Assembly (NCBI GenBank): GCA_949825025.1
Contig: OX463778.1
Location: 38,765,194 to 38,829,193 of the forward strand
Length of the DNA: 64,000 nt
Origin: Siphlonurus alternatus
Taxonomy: Eukaryota > Arthropoda > Insecta > Ephemeroptera > Siphlonuridae
Reading direction: 5' to 3'
Below the pieces are notes generated by a model. The model was not told the origin of the DNA and ran no database searches. It worked only from the letters and a program-made list of their open reading frames with translations. The translations under genes and the position numbers were made by a program. Positions 1-12,842 of the stretch are shown one piece after another. The stretch's first letter is position 1. The number at the start of each line of letters is the position of its first letter.

Positions 1-204
1 TAATTTCTCTTCTTTTGAGTTACGTAAGCACAACAAGGCTAAATTATAAAATTATCAAAATTTAGCCGAATATTTTTCTAGAGCAGCTTGTTTAATAAAA
101 TCGACATCCAGTCAAAAAATTGGTTGCTATATTATTAGGAAGGTACATACCTATAATATGTATAAAATAATATTTCATCTATTTACTTCACTTCAAATGT
201 AAAG

Positions 205-226
205 CAAGATCCCTTTAGGGATCTTG
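205..226. repeat. Short perfect hairpin
   Basis: CAAGATCCCT and AGGGATCTTG are 10-bp inverted repeats with a 2-nt loop. Confidence 0.6.
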
Positions 227-364
227 ATGTAAAGTACATTGAAAACCTTGCTATATTTTTGTGTATATTATACTTCGGACAAAATTGCCAAAAGTGGGTT
301 CATTTTTTGCAATTAATTGAATTTTTATTTGAATTATAATATAAAAATATTCATATGAAGTTAA

Positions 365-1046
365 TAGACTACTTGCAAAACCCCATTTTTAGCAAAAAGT
401 AAACAAAGAAAAGTGACCCCAGTTCATTGTTGTTTCTATTATGTGTATAAATTTTGCTTATACATTGGACCTTATGGGAAATTCACGATTTTCACACACA
501 GATTTCAATATGTTACAAACCTACGATTCTAAATATAAAAATATCACCGGAATCTGCAGTTTTTGGCCATTTATAATGCTGAAATGCATATCAGAAGAAG
601 TTTTCTTTACTTTAATATGGTAAATTTCATATGATAACAAATCAGCCAATTGCATAGGAGAAGATATGTAGCCAAGCATGCTCCAGATTATTGATTATTG
701 CAACAGTTAAAATCAACAATCTAGAGTTTGCCTAGTTATACGTATCTTCCCCCATGCAATTGGCTGATTTTTGGTATCATATGAAATTTACCATATTTAA
801 GTAAAGAAAACTTCTTCTGATATGTATTTCAGCATTATAAATGGCCAAAAACTGCAGATTTTGGTGATATTTTCATATTTAGAATCGTAGGTTAGTAACA
901 TATTGAAATCTGTGTGTGAAAATCGTGAATTTCCCATAAGGTCCAATGTATAAGCAAAATTTATACACATAATAAAAACAACAATGAACTGGGGTCACTT
1001 TTCTTTGTTTACTTTTTGCTAAAAATGGGGTTTTGCAAGTCGTCTA
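365..1046. mobile_element. Palindromic MITE with ~320-bp inverted arms
   Basis: Bases 365-690 match the reverse complement of 735-1046 almost throughout. The ends read TAGACTACTTGCAAAACCCC on the left and TAGACGACTTGCAAAACCCC when the right end is reversed. The outermost TA on each side may be the duplicated target, as in Tc1/mariner-type elements. A 60-codon frame in the left arm is only translated repeat. There is no transposase. Confidence 0.8.
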
Positions 1047-4000
1047 TTCTAAACAATAATAATTTTTCCATCGAATATTTTATGACTTTTTTTATCTTTT
1101 AAATTTTTTCTCCATTGAAAATTTACAAAATAACATTTATTGTGTTCAACTAAAAAATGATAACAGATCAAACAGTTAAAAAAAAAATTATAAAAAAAGC
1201 TTATATATATAATATTATCTTATTTGAGAGTGAATGATAAAAATTGTGGGTGGAAAAAAAAAAGAGGGGGTGGGTGGAAGTATAGATATTATTGAGAGTA
1301 TTGGTGTGTATGCATCTGCCGTTATTCAACATGTACCAGCAGATCAGCTTGCCGCCACACCCTGAATGTAGTAAACCCTGATCGCATTGACAGCAGCTGT
1401 GTCAACCATTACAGAGAGAGAGAGTAGCGGCGCGCACCCCCTGGAGTTACGTAACAACAGGTAACTCCCGCAGAGCCGTGAGGTGCACGCTATACCTTTG
1501 TCTTGATCCCATGAGAGACGGAAGTACTTCCAAAAATTTCAAAAAAGTAATACAATTAACATGTATGTCTTAATTTATAGCTATGTTTTGTTATTGACAA
1601 GTTGGTATGAAAATCCGCTTACCAACTGTCTCATATATAATATGTACGGTCACCGTAAGCTCCTTGTTTTGTACAAGGCCGACTTATTTTGTTGTTACAC
1701 GAACAAATTGCTTGACCGACATGCCGCTTACTGCCTGTTGTATTTTTATACTAATAATAACTATATATAGCTGCATTCACAGATGTCTCTTTTATTTTCT
1801 TTATTGTACCATGACCAATTGTTGTTTAATTTTTAACGACAATTTTTACTTCAGAGCTTGCGATGTCAATATGGCCATGACACGTTGTATATGTATTGCT
1901 ACAAATTCTTAGAACATTTTTTTTCTTTTTTTTTTTACATTTCATTTTTCTTTACAATTTATAAATAATAGAGTAAGAAAAATATGTAATGAAAGTTCGT
2001 ATTACGTTTGGTGAAAAAAAAAATGACATCCTAAAAACTATTGGCCTTGATTGGCAATTTCAATTCTTAGAAATAAATTTGAAATATATGCAATCAGTTA
2101 TACCAATATTTTTACTTGTAGTGAGAGGCAATATTTAGTCACGTGCTCGTGAGATTTGAGTGACAGATACAATTGATATACCGCGCGTGGTGAGAAGAAG
2201 GCGCCTTCACAGGCTTCCTCACATGCAGAGGGAGGTCCATGAGACCAGCTGTTTGTTAGAAAGAAGCCACGCAGAGAGCGGTGGGCAAAAACGCGAGGAA
2301 TAACCGCGGGACGTCTTCCTACACTGATGTGCAATCATTAGGCTTCCATATAAGTGATTTCAGCTTGCAATAACAGACCGCTTAAAGTAGTCTGTATAAA
2401 GCTTCAATGTGATGCTTCATATTTGCACAAGTATATCGTTACTAATACAACACACATGCTCTGTGTAAACCTATTTATTCTATATAATATTTTTTTTATA
2501 ATTAAAATTTTGAAGTACGTTGAGGAATTACTTTTGTAAAATTAAAAAAACAAAAAGTTTATTTTTTTCATTCTTAAAACTCATTAAGATAATAATTATA
2601 ATAAATTTAAAAAAAATACATTATAAAATATGAAAAATTACTCCTCCATTAACTATATAACACAGTCAATTAACTCATTGTTTGTATAACATTATTATTA
2701 TAAAAAAAAATTATTTTAATTACTTCACATAAATATTGTTTGTTTTATTATCAATCATGATTAAATTATTCTATAAGCTTAATTTAACACTTGACATTTC
2801 TTCATGTACACTGCAAGTACATGGTAATTTCTTCTCTGTACATACACATACACACGTGTTTATACAGGCATGCAGACACACCAGGCCATCAGTGTGTGAT
2901 AGCATGTCTTTGTCTTGCATCACTCGCGGTATGGTAATTCCATTATTCGCGCTCCGGTTTGGCACGTGGGGTTGTCGCCTTGCAAACATGAGGAGGGGGG
3001 GGGGGGAGGAATTACCGTCGTAGTAGTGTGCTTTGTCTCGTGGTCCTCGAGACCAACGTTAAATGTACACGTGCAGTGTGTCCCCCCGTAGTTATATAAC
3101 TGTCGTCGACTTGAGCAGCAGCAACCCGCTAATGTGGAATTAATGACGTGATGCATTGCGGCAGAGACTAACTCTGCATGCATGCATATAACAGCAGGAA
3201 CTGACTCGTTTGCCAAGTGCTCTTATATACCATATATTATATACAAAAGATCTATATAACTGAATTACTACAATATAATTTATAAGTACTGAATTTTACT
3301 TTGTATTGAGGTGTACAATACATTAAATTTTAGTATATAAGAATAATTATTAGAAAGTCATAAATAATTTATATTATAAGACATCTTATTTTACAATTTC
3401 TAAAAAGAAAATAATATATTATAATACTTTTGATTATATATATTTATAGAAGGAATTAATGTTGTGCAGCTATTGACCTCGAGTATAATTTTATACACAA
3501 AATTTTAACCTCACAGCTATAAAATAAGTTTTGTTTATAAATATTATAAATGAAATGAGTTTAATTTTAAAAATTTTAAAATTACCATTATTAAAACATT
3601 TTTTAAATTCATGATTTTTAATCCAAATTTTTGAGGTACAAGTAGACGTCACAGTTTCAGTGTGAAATAGGTTTCATTGAAGACGACAAACTTGAATTTA
3701 ATATTACAAGAGAGTGTTTGGTGTAACGATTTTGAAAAGAAAGTTTTTGGTTAGCGTGCGTTGCAGCCAATTAAAATGTTACTTACAAGGAAAACAATAA
3801 TAATCCAATATAAATCTTAGCATTATATTTTAATAAAAAATAAATTAATGAAGTATGATTTATCATTTAAAATTATTTACAGTAAGAATTATCGCAAATT
3901 CTCTGCTTGTGCATCATACGAGTTTTTTGAACGGTTGAGTTAGGGGCGGTTATGCAACCAGCAATACTTTCAAATACAAGGGGTTGCCTATTTCTCAGTC

Positions 4001-6665
4001 ATGGATAGGGACGTAGATTCACTGTATTATAAAATATTAGAAATTAAAACCTTATAAAAGATACGTTAACATATTTTTATGATGATATTACCTTCAGGTT
4101 TTTACAGTATTTTTTTAGACTTAAGAAATAATTTTACTATCCTATATAGTATAGTCAATAATAAAAAAAATATATTATGTGAAATAGAATCCTACTCTCA
4201 AAGCAGAATGTTTTCTTCATATTTCGACAACTCATATCACATTGTTAACGTAATCTTACCGGACATAGCTTGTAAACTGTTGATTTTTTCAAGTGGCGAT
4301 TTGACCTCATATCTCACGGCGGCTACTTTGACAAGGTCATCATTAAATTTATCACACATGCACGGACCTACGTCGCTACTTTCTTGTTGTGTGTGGTCAT
4401 GGCTCGTTGTCATGCGAGGGACGGATGTGATCGCCGATTGTCCGGTGAACAGGTGAAGGTGGACACAAGGCTACCCTCCCGCCATCTTATCGGCGCCGAG
4501 GGGCCACGCGACAAGTCGCTGCAGTTATATACTGGACACCACTAGAATTACGGGGGATATCATCTAAATAGTCCATCATATAATTAAAATTATACTTTTA
4601 GAGAATATTCTTGAAGAATTTGAAACAGATTTTAGCCTTATAGTATTAAAATGTAATATAAAATTCTAGTTGTACAGTCCTACTGTAAGTCTGATAGTTA
4701 ACATAGCAATTATAGTCTAATTAAAGTAATTAATGCTAGACTACAATCGTTTGTAAATACACCCTTATATCGATTATTAAAGTTTTAACGGAAAGTTAAG
4801 GAAATTAGAAAAAAATAATAATTATTATGATTCTTGAAGCATATAAATTATAAACGTAATCTTTACTCTCGTGAACACAATTATATTAACAACAAGGAAA
4901 TATATTCTTACACAAAATATGTACGCAAGCTGCACCAAAACCTTTACAGAATAATGAATTATTGATATTTATCAACTTTTTGTAAGTAATGGTATTAATT
5001 ATTTATTTTTTTACACTAATCTTTTTTTTTGTGTTGAAGTTTAACAATATAAGGTACATTGTTAAAATATTAAATTCTATTTCGTTATAAAAATACATTG
5101 TTAAAATATATTATATAATTTGACATTGAAATATTGAAATATTATCAAGGTTATGAGAAACTTGCAAGTACTTTAGCTGCATAAAAAAATTACATTGTTA
5201 GACACAATAGAAATTGCATTACATTTTTTTTAATGTGAAAATTTTCCATTATATTAAACTCGTGTTTTTTTTAAACAGACTTGTGACTTTTCCTGGTGAG
5301 ACCTCCTGTAAGTTTGTCTCTGATATTTGCAGAGTTATCTCTAAAGATCAGTGAATGGTGCCAGTGTGAATGGTGGCACGAGACCGCTTATTAGTATTCC
5401 AATCGTGCGCGGGTTGGCGACAGGCACAGCAAGGACTTGCGAACAGCCAGAAAAAGTGCGCCACATACGCGGAACTGTCCGGTATGCTCGCAATGTCGCG
5501 CCATTCACGAGCCCTCCCGTAGATTATATACCTGTGATTGAATAATGCCTTGATAGCTCAAGGATCTTTGACATATTTTTATGTATAACATCATTCCTTG
5601 AATTGACAAATAAGTCATTGATAATCAAATTGATAGTTTTTTTTTATACTTCTCTTGCCAACAATACGCAAATTTATTGATTGAAAGATTTCAATATAAA
5701 GATATTTATATATTTTCCCTCGTTTTTTTTATATATATCCATTGTATAATGTACGTCATCAATTCTTTCTATATACCTCCCTGTTTGAGTCTTATCGGCA
5801 GCTGCTAAAAGTTATAACACAGCCCTTTTTATTCATTCCGACATTTGCGTGTGTCGATAAAAAAAATAATATATCTTTATAAGTACTCAGAATAGTAATA
5901 CAGGCTGTATAATTTGCATAACGTAACACGTAAAAAAATATAATATTGAAATCATTTTATAAAAGTACATATTTATATTCCTCTCATTAAATATTAAAAG
6001 TAATATAGTCATTTACGTGCGATTGTTTTCACCTTTGGTGGTCATTTATACACACACATTAAAATGTTGCATTAACTCCTCCTTTTAAAAAATTACATTG
6101 TTTTTATGCAGCCATAAGTAAGAATTAAAAAACCCGCAAAAAGTTGTTCTGTAAATGAAATTTAAATATAAGAAGTTTGCAGTAAATGGCACTGTATTAT
6201 ATATATATATATATATTTTTTTAATAATTATATATTATGGTTTTATGAATTAACGGATAAGAATTATACTTCAGTTTTTTTTTGAACTCGGTGGGATAAA
6301 ATTATCGCAATTGCATTTACAACGTGACTTCATGGTTTAACAAAGGATTTATAATAATATCAGGTATAAGTTCGGGAATTTAATACAAAATATGTAATAT
6401 GTAAATCTTAGGTAATAAAGTGCATCAGGCTCTATCTATCGAAATTATCCTGCATGAAATATTTTTTATTGCAGAAATGAATACCAAATTATGTTGTTCT
6501 GAATTTTTGCAGATTTTTGGAGTTTAGAAAATTTTGATTGTCTGTTTGACACCTCTCTTCCAACTTTTAACTTTCAATATTTAAAAAAAAAAAAAAAAAT
6601 CACCTATTATAGCTTTAAAAAAATTTGAAACACATAAAATTAATCAAATTAAAAATATAAATAAA
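1047..6665. other. Intergenic, AT-rich with scattered islands
   Basis: No gene found. GC-richer islands lie at about 1310-1510 (GCAGCTG at 1393-1399, CAGGTAA near 1458), 2130-2340 (CACGTG, CAGCTG), 2860-3220, 3940-4010, 4300-4560 (CAGGTG) and 5280-5540. Open frames through them are short and not protein-like. They may be regulatory DNA; nothing else is visible. Confidence 0.5.
5055..5109. repeat. 16-bp direct repeat
   Basis: TACATTGTTAAAATAT is present at 5055-5070 and 5094-5109. Significance unknown in this AT-rich context. Confidence 0.5.
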
Positions 6666-6782
6666 TAAAGTCATCTCCACATATCTTGGTTTGACGTTAC
6701 GCGACCCTCTCATTAGAATTGTATTGGAGAACAAAGGAAAAGGTTCGTGACGTCATACCAAAGATAAGTGGAGATGACTTTA
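6666..6782. mobile_element. Small MITE, ~115 bp, TA-flanked
   Basis: AAGTCATCTCCAC at the left end is matched by GTGGAGATGACTT at the right end, and the similarity continues inward to a TGACGTTACG/CGTGACGTCA pair. TA flanks both ends. There is no coding capacity. Confidence 0.7.
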
Positions 6783-9320
6783 ATTTGGTACCCTCTTTTA
6801 ATTTCTGAAATAAAAACAAAATAACGCAGGTTGTCCATTAAAAAAACTGAAAAGACAGCTATTGGCAAATTCCATTACTTACATACACTGGCTATAATTC
6901 AATTTGATTATAGGCTACGAGGAAAGTGTGAGCAGGAAGAGTTCAGTGACCCCGGCCGTGTCTGCGGGTCGCGTGCTGCTGCTGCCACCGCGGGAGGCGC
7001 GAGCCGGTCAGCTGTAGGGCCAGCTGGATCTGAGACGTCCGACCACCCCTTGTCCTCCTTGCATTCAGCCGCCGAGACACGTGTAAAAGTGTCATCGTCA
7101 GTGGGGTTTATTATAGTGATATTAGTGTACACTGTACACTGGGAAAAATTAAGGAAAGTGCGTTTATTTGAGACCATAAAGATCTCCGTCTACTGATATG
7201 ATGTCAATATAACGCTGGTCAGTGGTGACATCATCGGGGAGAGTGCCAACTAACCTAAATTTAATTTCTTCTTGAGAGTTAGTTCATTTTAGAAACCGAG
7301 ACATGTTGTCTTTAAGATTTTAGTGTCAACCAATTAAAAAACGCGCGTTCATTAGTCTCGAACTCTTATCGTAGAAAATATTTTCTATATAATGCGCATT
7401 TTACATTATATATGGATGTAACTTAAATAATAGATATTTTTACTTAAATACTTTTATCAGATGGCGAAAAAGCACTAAACAATCATTATTGTCATTAATA
7501 ATTTAAGGTCTGTTTAAAATAAACTTTAAATAGTGTATACCTTTTTTTGCATTTCACAGATTGATTTTATAAAAAATAGTCACATAAATATATTGGAATC
7601 GAACAGTGCAGTTCCGAAATATAATAAAATTAATACATTATTCATGCATGTTTCAAAAACAGACCTATATGATTGTAGAATATAGTTAGTATGCTGCTAA
7701 ATTTACAAAATTATATGATAATAAAACTGCATTGTGCATGTTACTTGAATATTTGACCCATATTAATAAGTATTTTATTTTATCCCACATTCTTTTAAAT
7801 AACAAAAAATCTGATGGGGCTGCATTTTGTATGTATTGTTATTTTTTATTTACCGTTTGTTTATCCATTGAAAAAAGCTATTAAATTTAACAAGTGATGC
7901 TGCTGCAAGTGGTAGTTTTCCTAATAATAATATATTCTTCGTCTCAGTGGGTGTCTATAATACAGTAAGTTAACGGACCACCACCAGAATCACCATCTAG
8001 TTGTACCGTCAGAACAAATAGATGGTACAACGAAATTTAAAAAAAAAAAATGTAAAGTTTTACATTCACTTTACATTTAATTTTTAAAATTTATTCATGA
8101 TTAAATTACAAATAACGGATCTTTATGAAAAGTGTCATTGTTTACTACAACATGTTGCTGCGTGCAATGAAATTGAGAGTGGTGTTAGTGCTGTCGTCTG
8201 AGATATGAGTGGTGGCAACGTTTTAATTGGCTAAGCGAGATCGCGAGGTCGAATTAGTCTCCAGTTGACCTTCTTGCAACCCCCGGCGAGGGCGCGAGCT
8301 TTCAGAAGTAATTAGCCACAACAGTACAACAGCAGCCACTTGACTAGACTGCGTCCACGCTCATTTTAGCACTGTTAGCAACAATAAAGGCTTATAAAAA
8401 TAAATTAGCTCTCGCAGAATCCTTGAATTTCTATCTGTTGTTTTTATATTCTACACATGATAAAAAAAAATGTATTAGTTTAATAACATTCAATGTGAAA
8501 TAAATTAATTGTAATTTTGAAATTAAAATTTACCATATTTTCAAATTTGAATTATTTAAAAAAAATATGCAATGAATATAAAGCTAGCACATTTTATTTG
8601 ACAGTTTATACATAGTATCATGTTACATGTTAGTTAGTTACATAATATTTTATTATCTCTTTGCTATAAATTTTAAACTATAACTTTAATTTTTATTACC
8701 GTATATTAAAAATTGTATATTGTAATAATCTTTTGATAACTATACCAAATTTTTGTTCGTAATTTTTAACGCTCGTATATTATACACAATCTAATATAAT
8801 GATACTAAAATAGGTATACAAGTTGAACTGGTTATTTTGAAAAGATCATTAGATGATTTTTCATCACTTGCAATTTTATATATATTTTTTTTTGTCACGC
8901 TTCATGACTATATTTGGTGAGAACGTGCGCGAGTACCACCACCTTATTGTTAGTTGTTGCGTGTGTCGTGGTGGTAATTGCACCGTCATGTACTTCCGAT
9001 TTGTTATCCCAGCAGTCTCAAACATGACGTGGCACGTCGAACACGCTGTTACATCGTGTTCTAACGTAATGTACACACCATCATCATATATAATATTTAC
9101 AATCAATAATATATACACCTCTTTCTATTGTATGTGTTAAATTTATTTATATAATATCGTTATCTATTAATGACTTTCAATAAAATCAATCTTGAATAAA
9201 GAATCATTTTATTTAACCAGTGATAATATATAATTGAAATTATATAATTATTTTTTATATTACTTATTTTAAAATAACGTATTATAAATAATATTATATC
9301 TACAGATAATTTTTTTCGTG
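6783..9320. other. Intergenic, AT-rich with three islands
   Basis: Islands at about 6940-7120 (two CAGCTG E-boxes near 7008-7025), 8150-8370 and 8920-9080. The frames across 6831-7196 and 8853-9140 are unsupported. There is a short TTTACAT/ATGTAAA hairpin near 8050-8085. Confidence 0.5.
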
Positions 9321-9692
9321 GGGTAAGACGCCCAATGTTAAAAATATTTTCATACATGAAAATTATGAAATGTATCTTAAAATTTTCTCCTCTACATCCC
9401 CTATCAGCCTTATCAGTATATAGCTAATATATCAGGTATACAAATTCGATCTAGTTTTCGAATTATGAACTTTTAAAGTTGACTAATTTAACATTGATAA
9501 ATGGAACTTCCATGCATGTTAAATTAGTAAATTTTAAATTTTAGAACTCAAAAAAATAGATAGAATTTGTATACCTGATATTTTAGCTACTGATATAGGG
9601 ATAGGGGATGTATTAGAGGAGGACATTTTAAGATATGTTTTATAATTTTCATGTGTGGAAATATTTTTAACATTAAACGTGTTACCTTACCC
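9321..9692. mobile_element. Inverted-repeat MITE, GGGTAAG ends
   Basis: Two arms of about 180 bp fold back along nearly their full length. The left end is GGGTAAGACGCC and the reversed right end is GGGTAAGGTAACACG. TTAA follows the right end; the left flank does not match it. It shares its terminal motif with the element at 28997-29388. Confidence 0.7.
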
Positions 9693-11304
9693 TTAAATTA
9701 TTTAGCTGTATCGGACATTTACCTTTGGCGATGTTCGGTGAAATTCTTCTTTATTTAATATATAAATATAGTATGCTGTTATGACGACATTGATGACTAC
9801 TTATAGATCATATTATAATATACAATCCTTCTACAACTCTTAATATGGTAAAAATCTAGTTCTGGCAGAATTTTCCAGAGTCCTCTCATTAAAATCACAT
9901 GAACTGAGTACTTACATCACCATTAAAGAACAACTACAATTTTCTCACTAAAATTTAATAGGAACTCACCATATAAAGACCGGTGGTCTCGTATGCATGG
10001 TCTATGATTATAAATCAATAAATATACACATCAAAGCAATATTATAGCAATATAGACCATTGACATGCATTACTTTTTATTATTATTACATCTTATTACA
10101 CATTATTAGTATACATTAAGTAGACTAGTTTCAATTCAATCATTTTTTTAATCTCTGACAGTGAATTCGACAAAAAATAAAAAACTGCAACTGGTATAAA
10201 TACATTTTAACAGAAGTCACATTTTGTTTGATGTTGTTTTGATGCTGGTGTCTTTATACACTTCCGAAAATCCATAAAAAATAATTCCTAACTAAAAAAT
10301 TTAAAAAAAAAAACGAAAAAATCAGAGTAGCGTAACATTTTATGCTCTATTTAGTTACTGAATTTGATTTTTTTTTTTTTTTTTTTCAATTACGGGTAGT
10401 ATTAAAACTAATCAGATATTTCATTAATTTGATAATAATTAAATTTGATATCCAATTCTTTATGCATAGTATGTATTGCTTGTATATCAATTCAAATTAC
10501 TTATTATACACACACAATATATAATATTTATGTACACAGAATGATTATACTACAGTATATATATACATTATGTTATTCAACGGATATAGTATTATATATT
10601 GGTGATACTAATTTAGCATTATACTAATGTTGTTCGTACATTAATGTTTCCATGAAAAGCATTCAGTCTTTTGAGTACATTGACATTTTCATCATTTATT
10701 ATTACTTTTTTTTTTAATTTTCACATATACATATATTAAATTTAATATATCATTGAATTGAAAGCTCTTTATCGTTCAAAAATAATAAATTAGAGTTCTA
10801 AATTACAGAAACTTCAATCAAGAAACCATCTTTTAAGTCTCGTTTTTTTTTTTTTTTTTTTTTTTTAATTTCATGCATGGATGCAGTACACTAACCACGA
10901 GCGGCACGAGTCTCTTTTTCTACCAATTTTTTTAATGTATCATTGATCTTGAAGTTGCAACAATACTATAACCATATTTTGTTCTATAATACTATATAGT
11001 TGTGATATATAGGCTTCAGTTTTAAAATGCATATTATAATATTATACAAAATATACCTTATTATAAGATCAACATGACAACTGATCTTTAATTCGAATTA
11101 ATACATCATGGTGATGGTCATAATTTAAATTAATAAATTCACTTTCTGTGACGAGGCCATATATATTATAATGACTTATTTAAATTAAAAGTTGCAAAAA
11201 ATTGTTTCTATTATGTATAGTTTATTTACTTTATTTACCACCCACGGTTAAATATTATACGTTTTGAAATTGTTATATATACCTTTCAATTTTTCAACAA
11301 CACA
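9693..11304. other. Intergenic, strongly AT-rich
   Basis: Homopolymer runs and simple AT repeats only. I see nothing functional. Confidence 0.5.
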
Positions 11305-11312
11305 CTTTGATT
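11305..11312. repeat. Left target-site duplication of the hAT element
   Basis: CTTTGATT, identical to 12835-12842. Confidence 0.85.
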
Positions 11313-12834
11313 CAGTGGTGTAGTCCTAAAATTTTCTTTCGGGGTACGCTAAATTTTTTATCCTCCCTCCCCCTCCCCTTCCCCCTCCAAAAGCTACGTT
11401 TCAAATTTCTTCATTCCTTTCTTTTAAATGGATATATAATTAATAATTATATATGCGTATATATTATATAATAAGGGTAAATTCTTATATAGTATATGCA
11501 ATTTAATGCATATTTGTATGGGCAAATATTTATATTTTTGCACGGCACATTTGCCCAAAATTTACTTTTTAAAATAATTTCTGTGCTCTATTAAGACCTG
11601 TAAATTTATAAAACAACGAAATAAAATAATGTATGACAATATTGCAAGAAAATACTTGTATAATGATTTATTTAATAAATTGAACTTCCGTTCGCTCCTT
11701 TTATACAGCTTCTTTAATATTTACATAATCGAAAAAAAATGAGAAATATTATTGAGTTTTTCATGTAGTATATAACAATAATTTATATAGTTGCAGATAG
11801 AAGCATTCTCCTATGATATACAGTACATGTTTAAAGTTAAGGCAATGTTTAAAAAGAATGAAAAAAATTACCTTTGGATCAGCAGGTAATCCCACTAGGC
11901 CCACTAAACACTCGTTGGTTGTTTCCACTGATTTCACTGCGTTATCACTCACATTGTCACTGCAGTTAGTTTTCAATAGTATGTTAAAAAAATTAATTAT
12001 GGAAGTTTGTCGCTTCATTTTTGTAATTCAAATTTAATCATTTATAAGTATAATATTATGTATAATAAAACTACATTTCTTTGATAAATAATTTCTCAAA
12101 TGCTTTTACTTTAATATTTAATAAATATTTATCTGTTCTAGTTGTATAATTTTAGTAACGAAAAATATATTATAACTTATATAATGTCACGGAAATATTG
12201 CGATAAACACTTGGACTGTGTCACCAGTACTTGCGAGTTGACCTACTCGAGCAATACTAGAACTGACCAACTGACATGCCTCAAACAAAATTTTAGTGAC
12301 TCAGCCACTGCTGTTTTCTGTACTTTGCTCTTTACCCCCTTCTTTCCCCTCCCACACAAAAATTTAGGGGAGGGAATGGCATTTTAAAATTCTAGAATAT
12401 TCAGTTGAAACCAGATTTTTAAATAAAATTTGGTGTCATTAGTACTGTTGTTGTGACTTGCAAGAGTGCAAGACCTTTTTTACTTATTTGTATTATATTT
12501 TTCTAAGAACCTTTTAGCAAGTATAAATTAAGAATTTCCGAGGAAATGATGCAAAAGCTTGGTATTTCCAGTCTCATCAGCTATTTTGATGGCTGTAAGA
12601 TAAAATCATGCGGAAACGTCAATCATATTGAAAAAAGCTTTAAAAAAAAAAGAGTTAAATTTTCTATCCTTTTCAATAAGACTTGTGGTAAATATGGTGT
12701 GGTTGAACATAAAATATATATTTTGTATGCGTATCCCCGCGTGACACCTTTATTTCTTTGGTGGTACGTTAAACTTCAAAATTAATCTTTAGGGGTGCGG
12801 CGTATCCCCGCGTATCCCCTCGACTACACCACTG
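11313..12834. mobile_element. Non-autonomous hAT DNA transposon
   Basis: The ends are perfect 13-bp inverted repeats: CAGTGGTGTAGTC at 11313-11325 and its complement at 12822-12834. CAGNGG-type ends are typical of hAT elements. The flanks carry an exact 8-bp duplication CTTTGATT (11305-11312 and 12835-12842), the hAT target-site length. Near the right end GCGTATCCCC is repeated three times (12729-12738, 12800-12809, 12810-12819); the left end has GGGGTACGC (11341-11349), a related motif in inverted orientation. These look like subterminal transposase-binding repeats. At 1.5 kb it is too short for an intact transposase gene. Confidence 0.88.
11872..12018 (-). pseudogene. Relic of hAT transposase first exon
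   Basis: An ATG at 12018 opens a 49-codon frame beginning MKRQTSIINFF and ending LPADPK at AAG|GTAATT, a plausible splice donor at 11871. An N-terminus of the MKR-x-(T/S)-(S/I)-x-x-FF type is typical of the TTF/ZMYM-like branch of hAT transposases (family knowledge). Zinc-finger, catalytic and dimerisation regions are absent, because only about 560 bases remain before the element end. The element would therefore depend on a transposase from elsewhere. Confidence 0.5.
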
Positions 12835-12842
12835 CTTTGATT
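12835..12842. repeat. Right target-site duplication of the hAT element
   Basis: CTTTGATT, identical to 11305-11312. Retention of all 8 bases suggests a fairly recent insertion. Confidence 0.85.

Noticed and set aside
365..1046. Possible microRNA precursor
   Set aside because: Arms of over 300 bp with terminal repeats fit a MITE, not a microRNA hairpin.
4079..4456. 125-codon frame
   Set aside because: Switches from AT-rich to GC-rich composition mid-way, matching an island boundary rather than a gene; no family resemblance.
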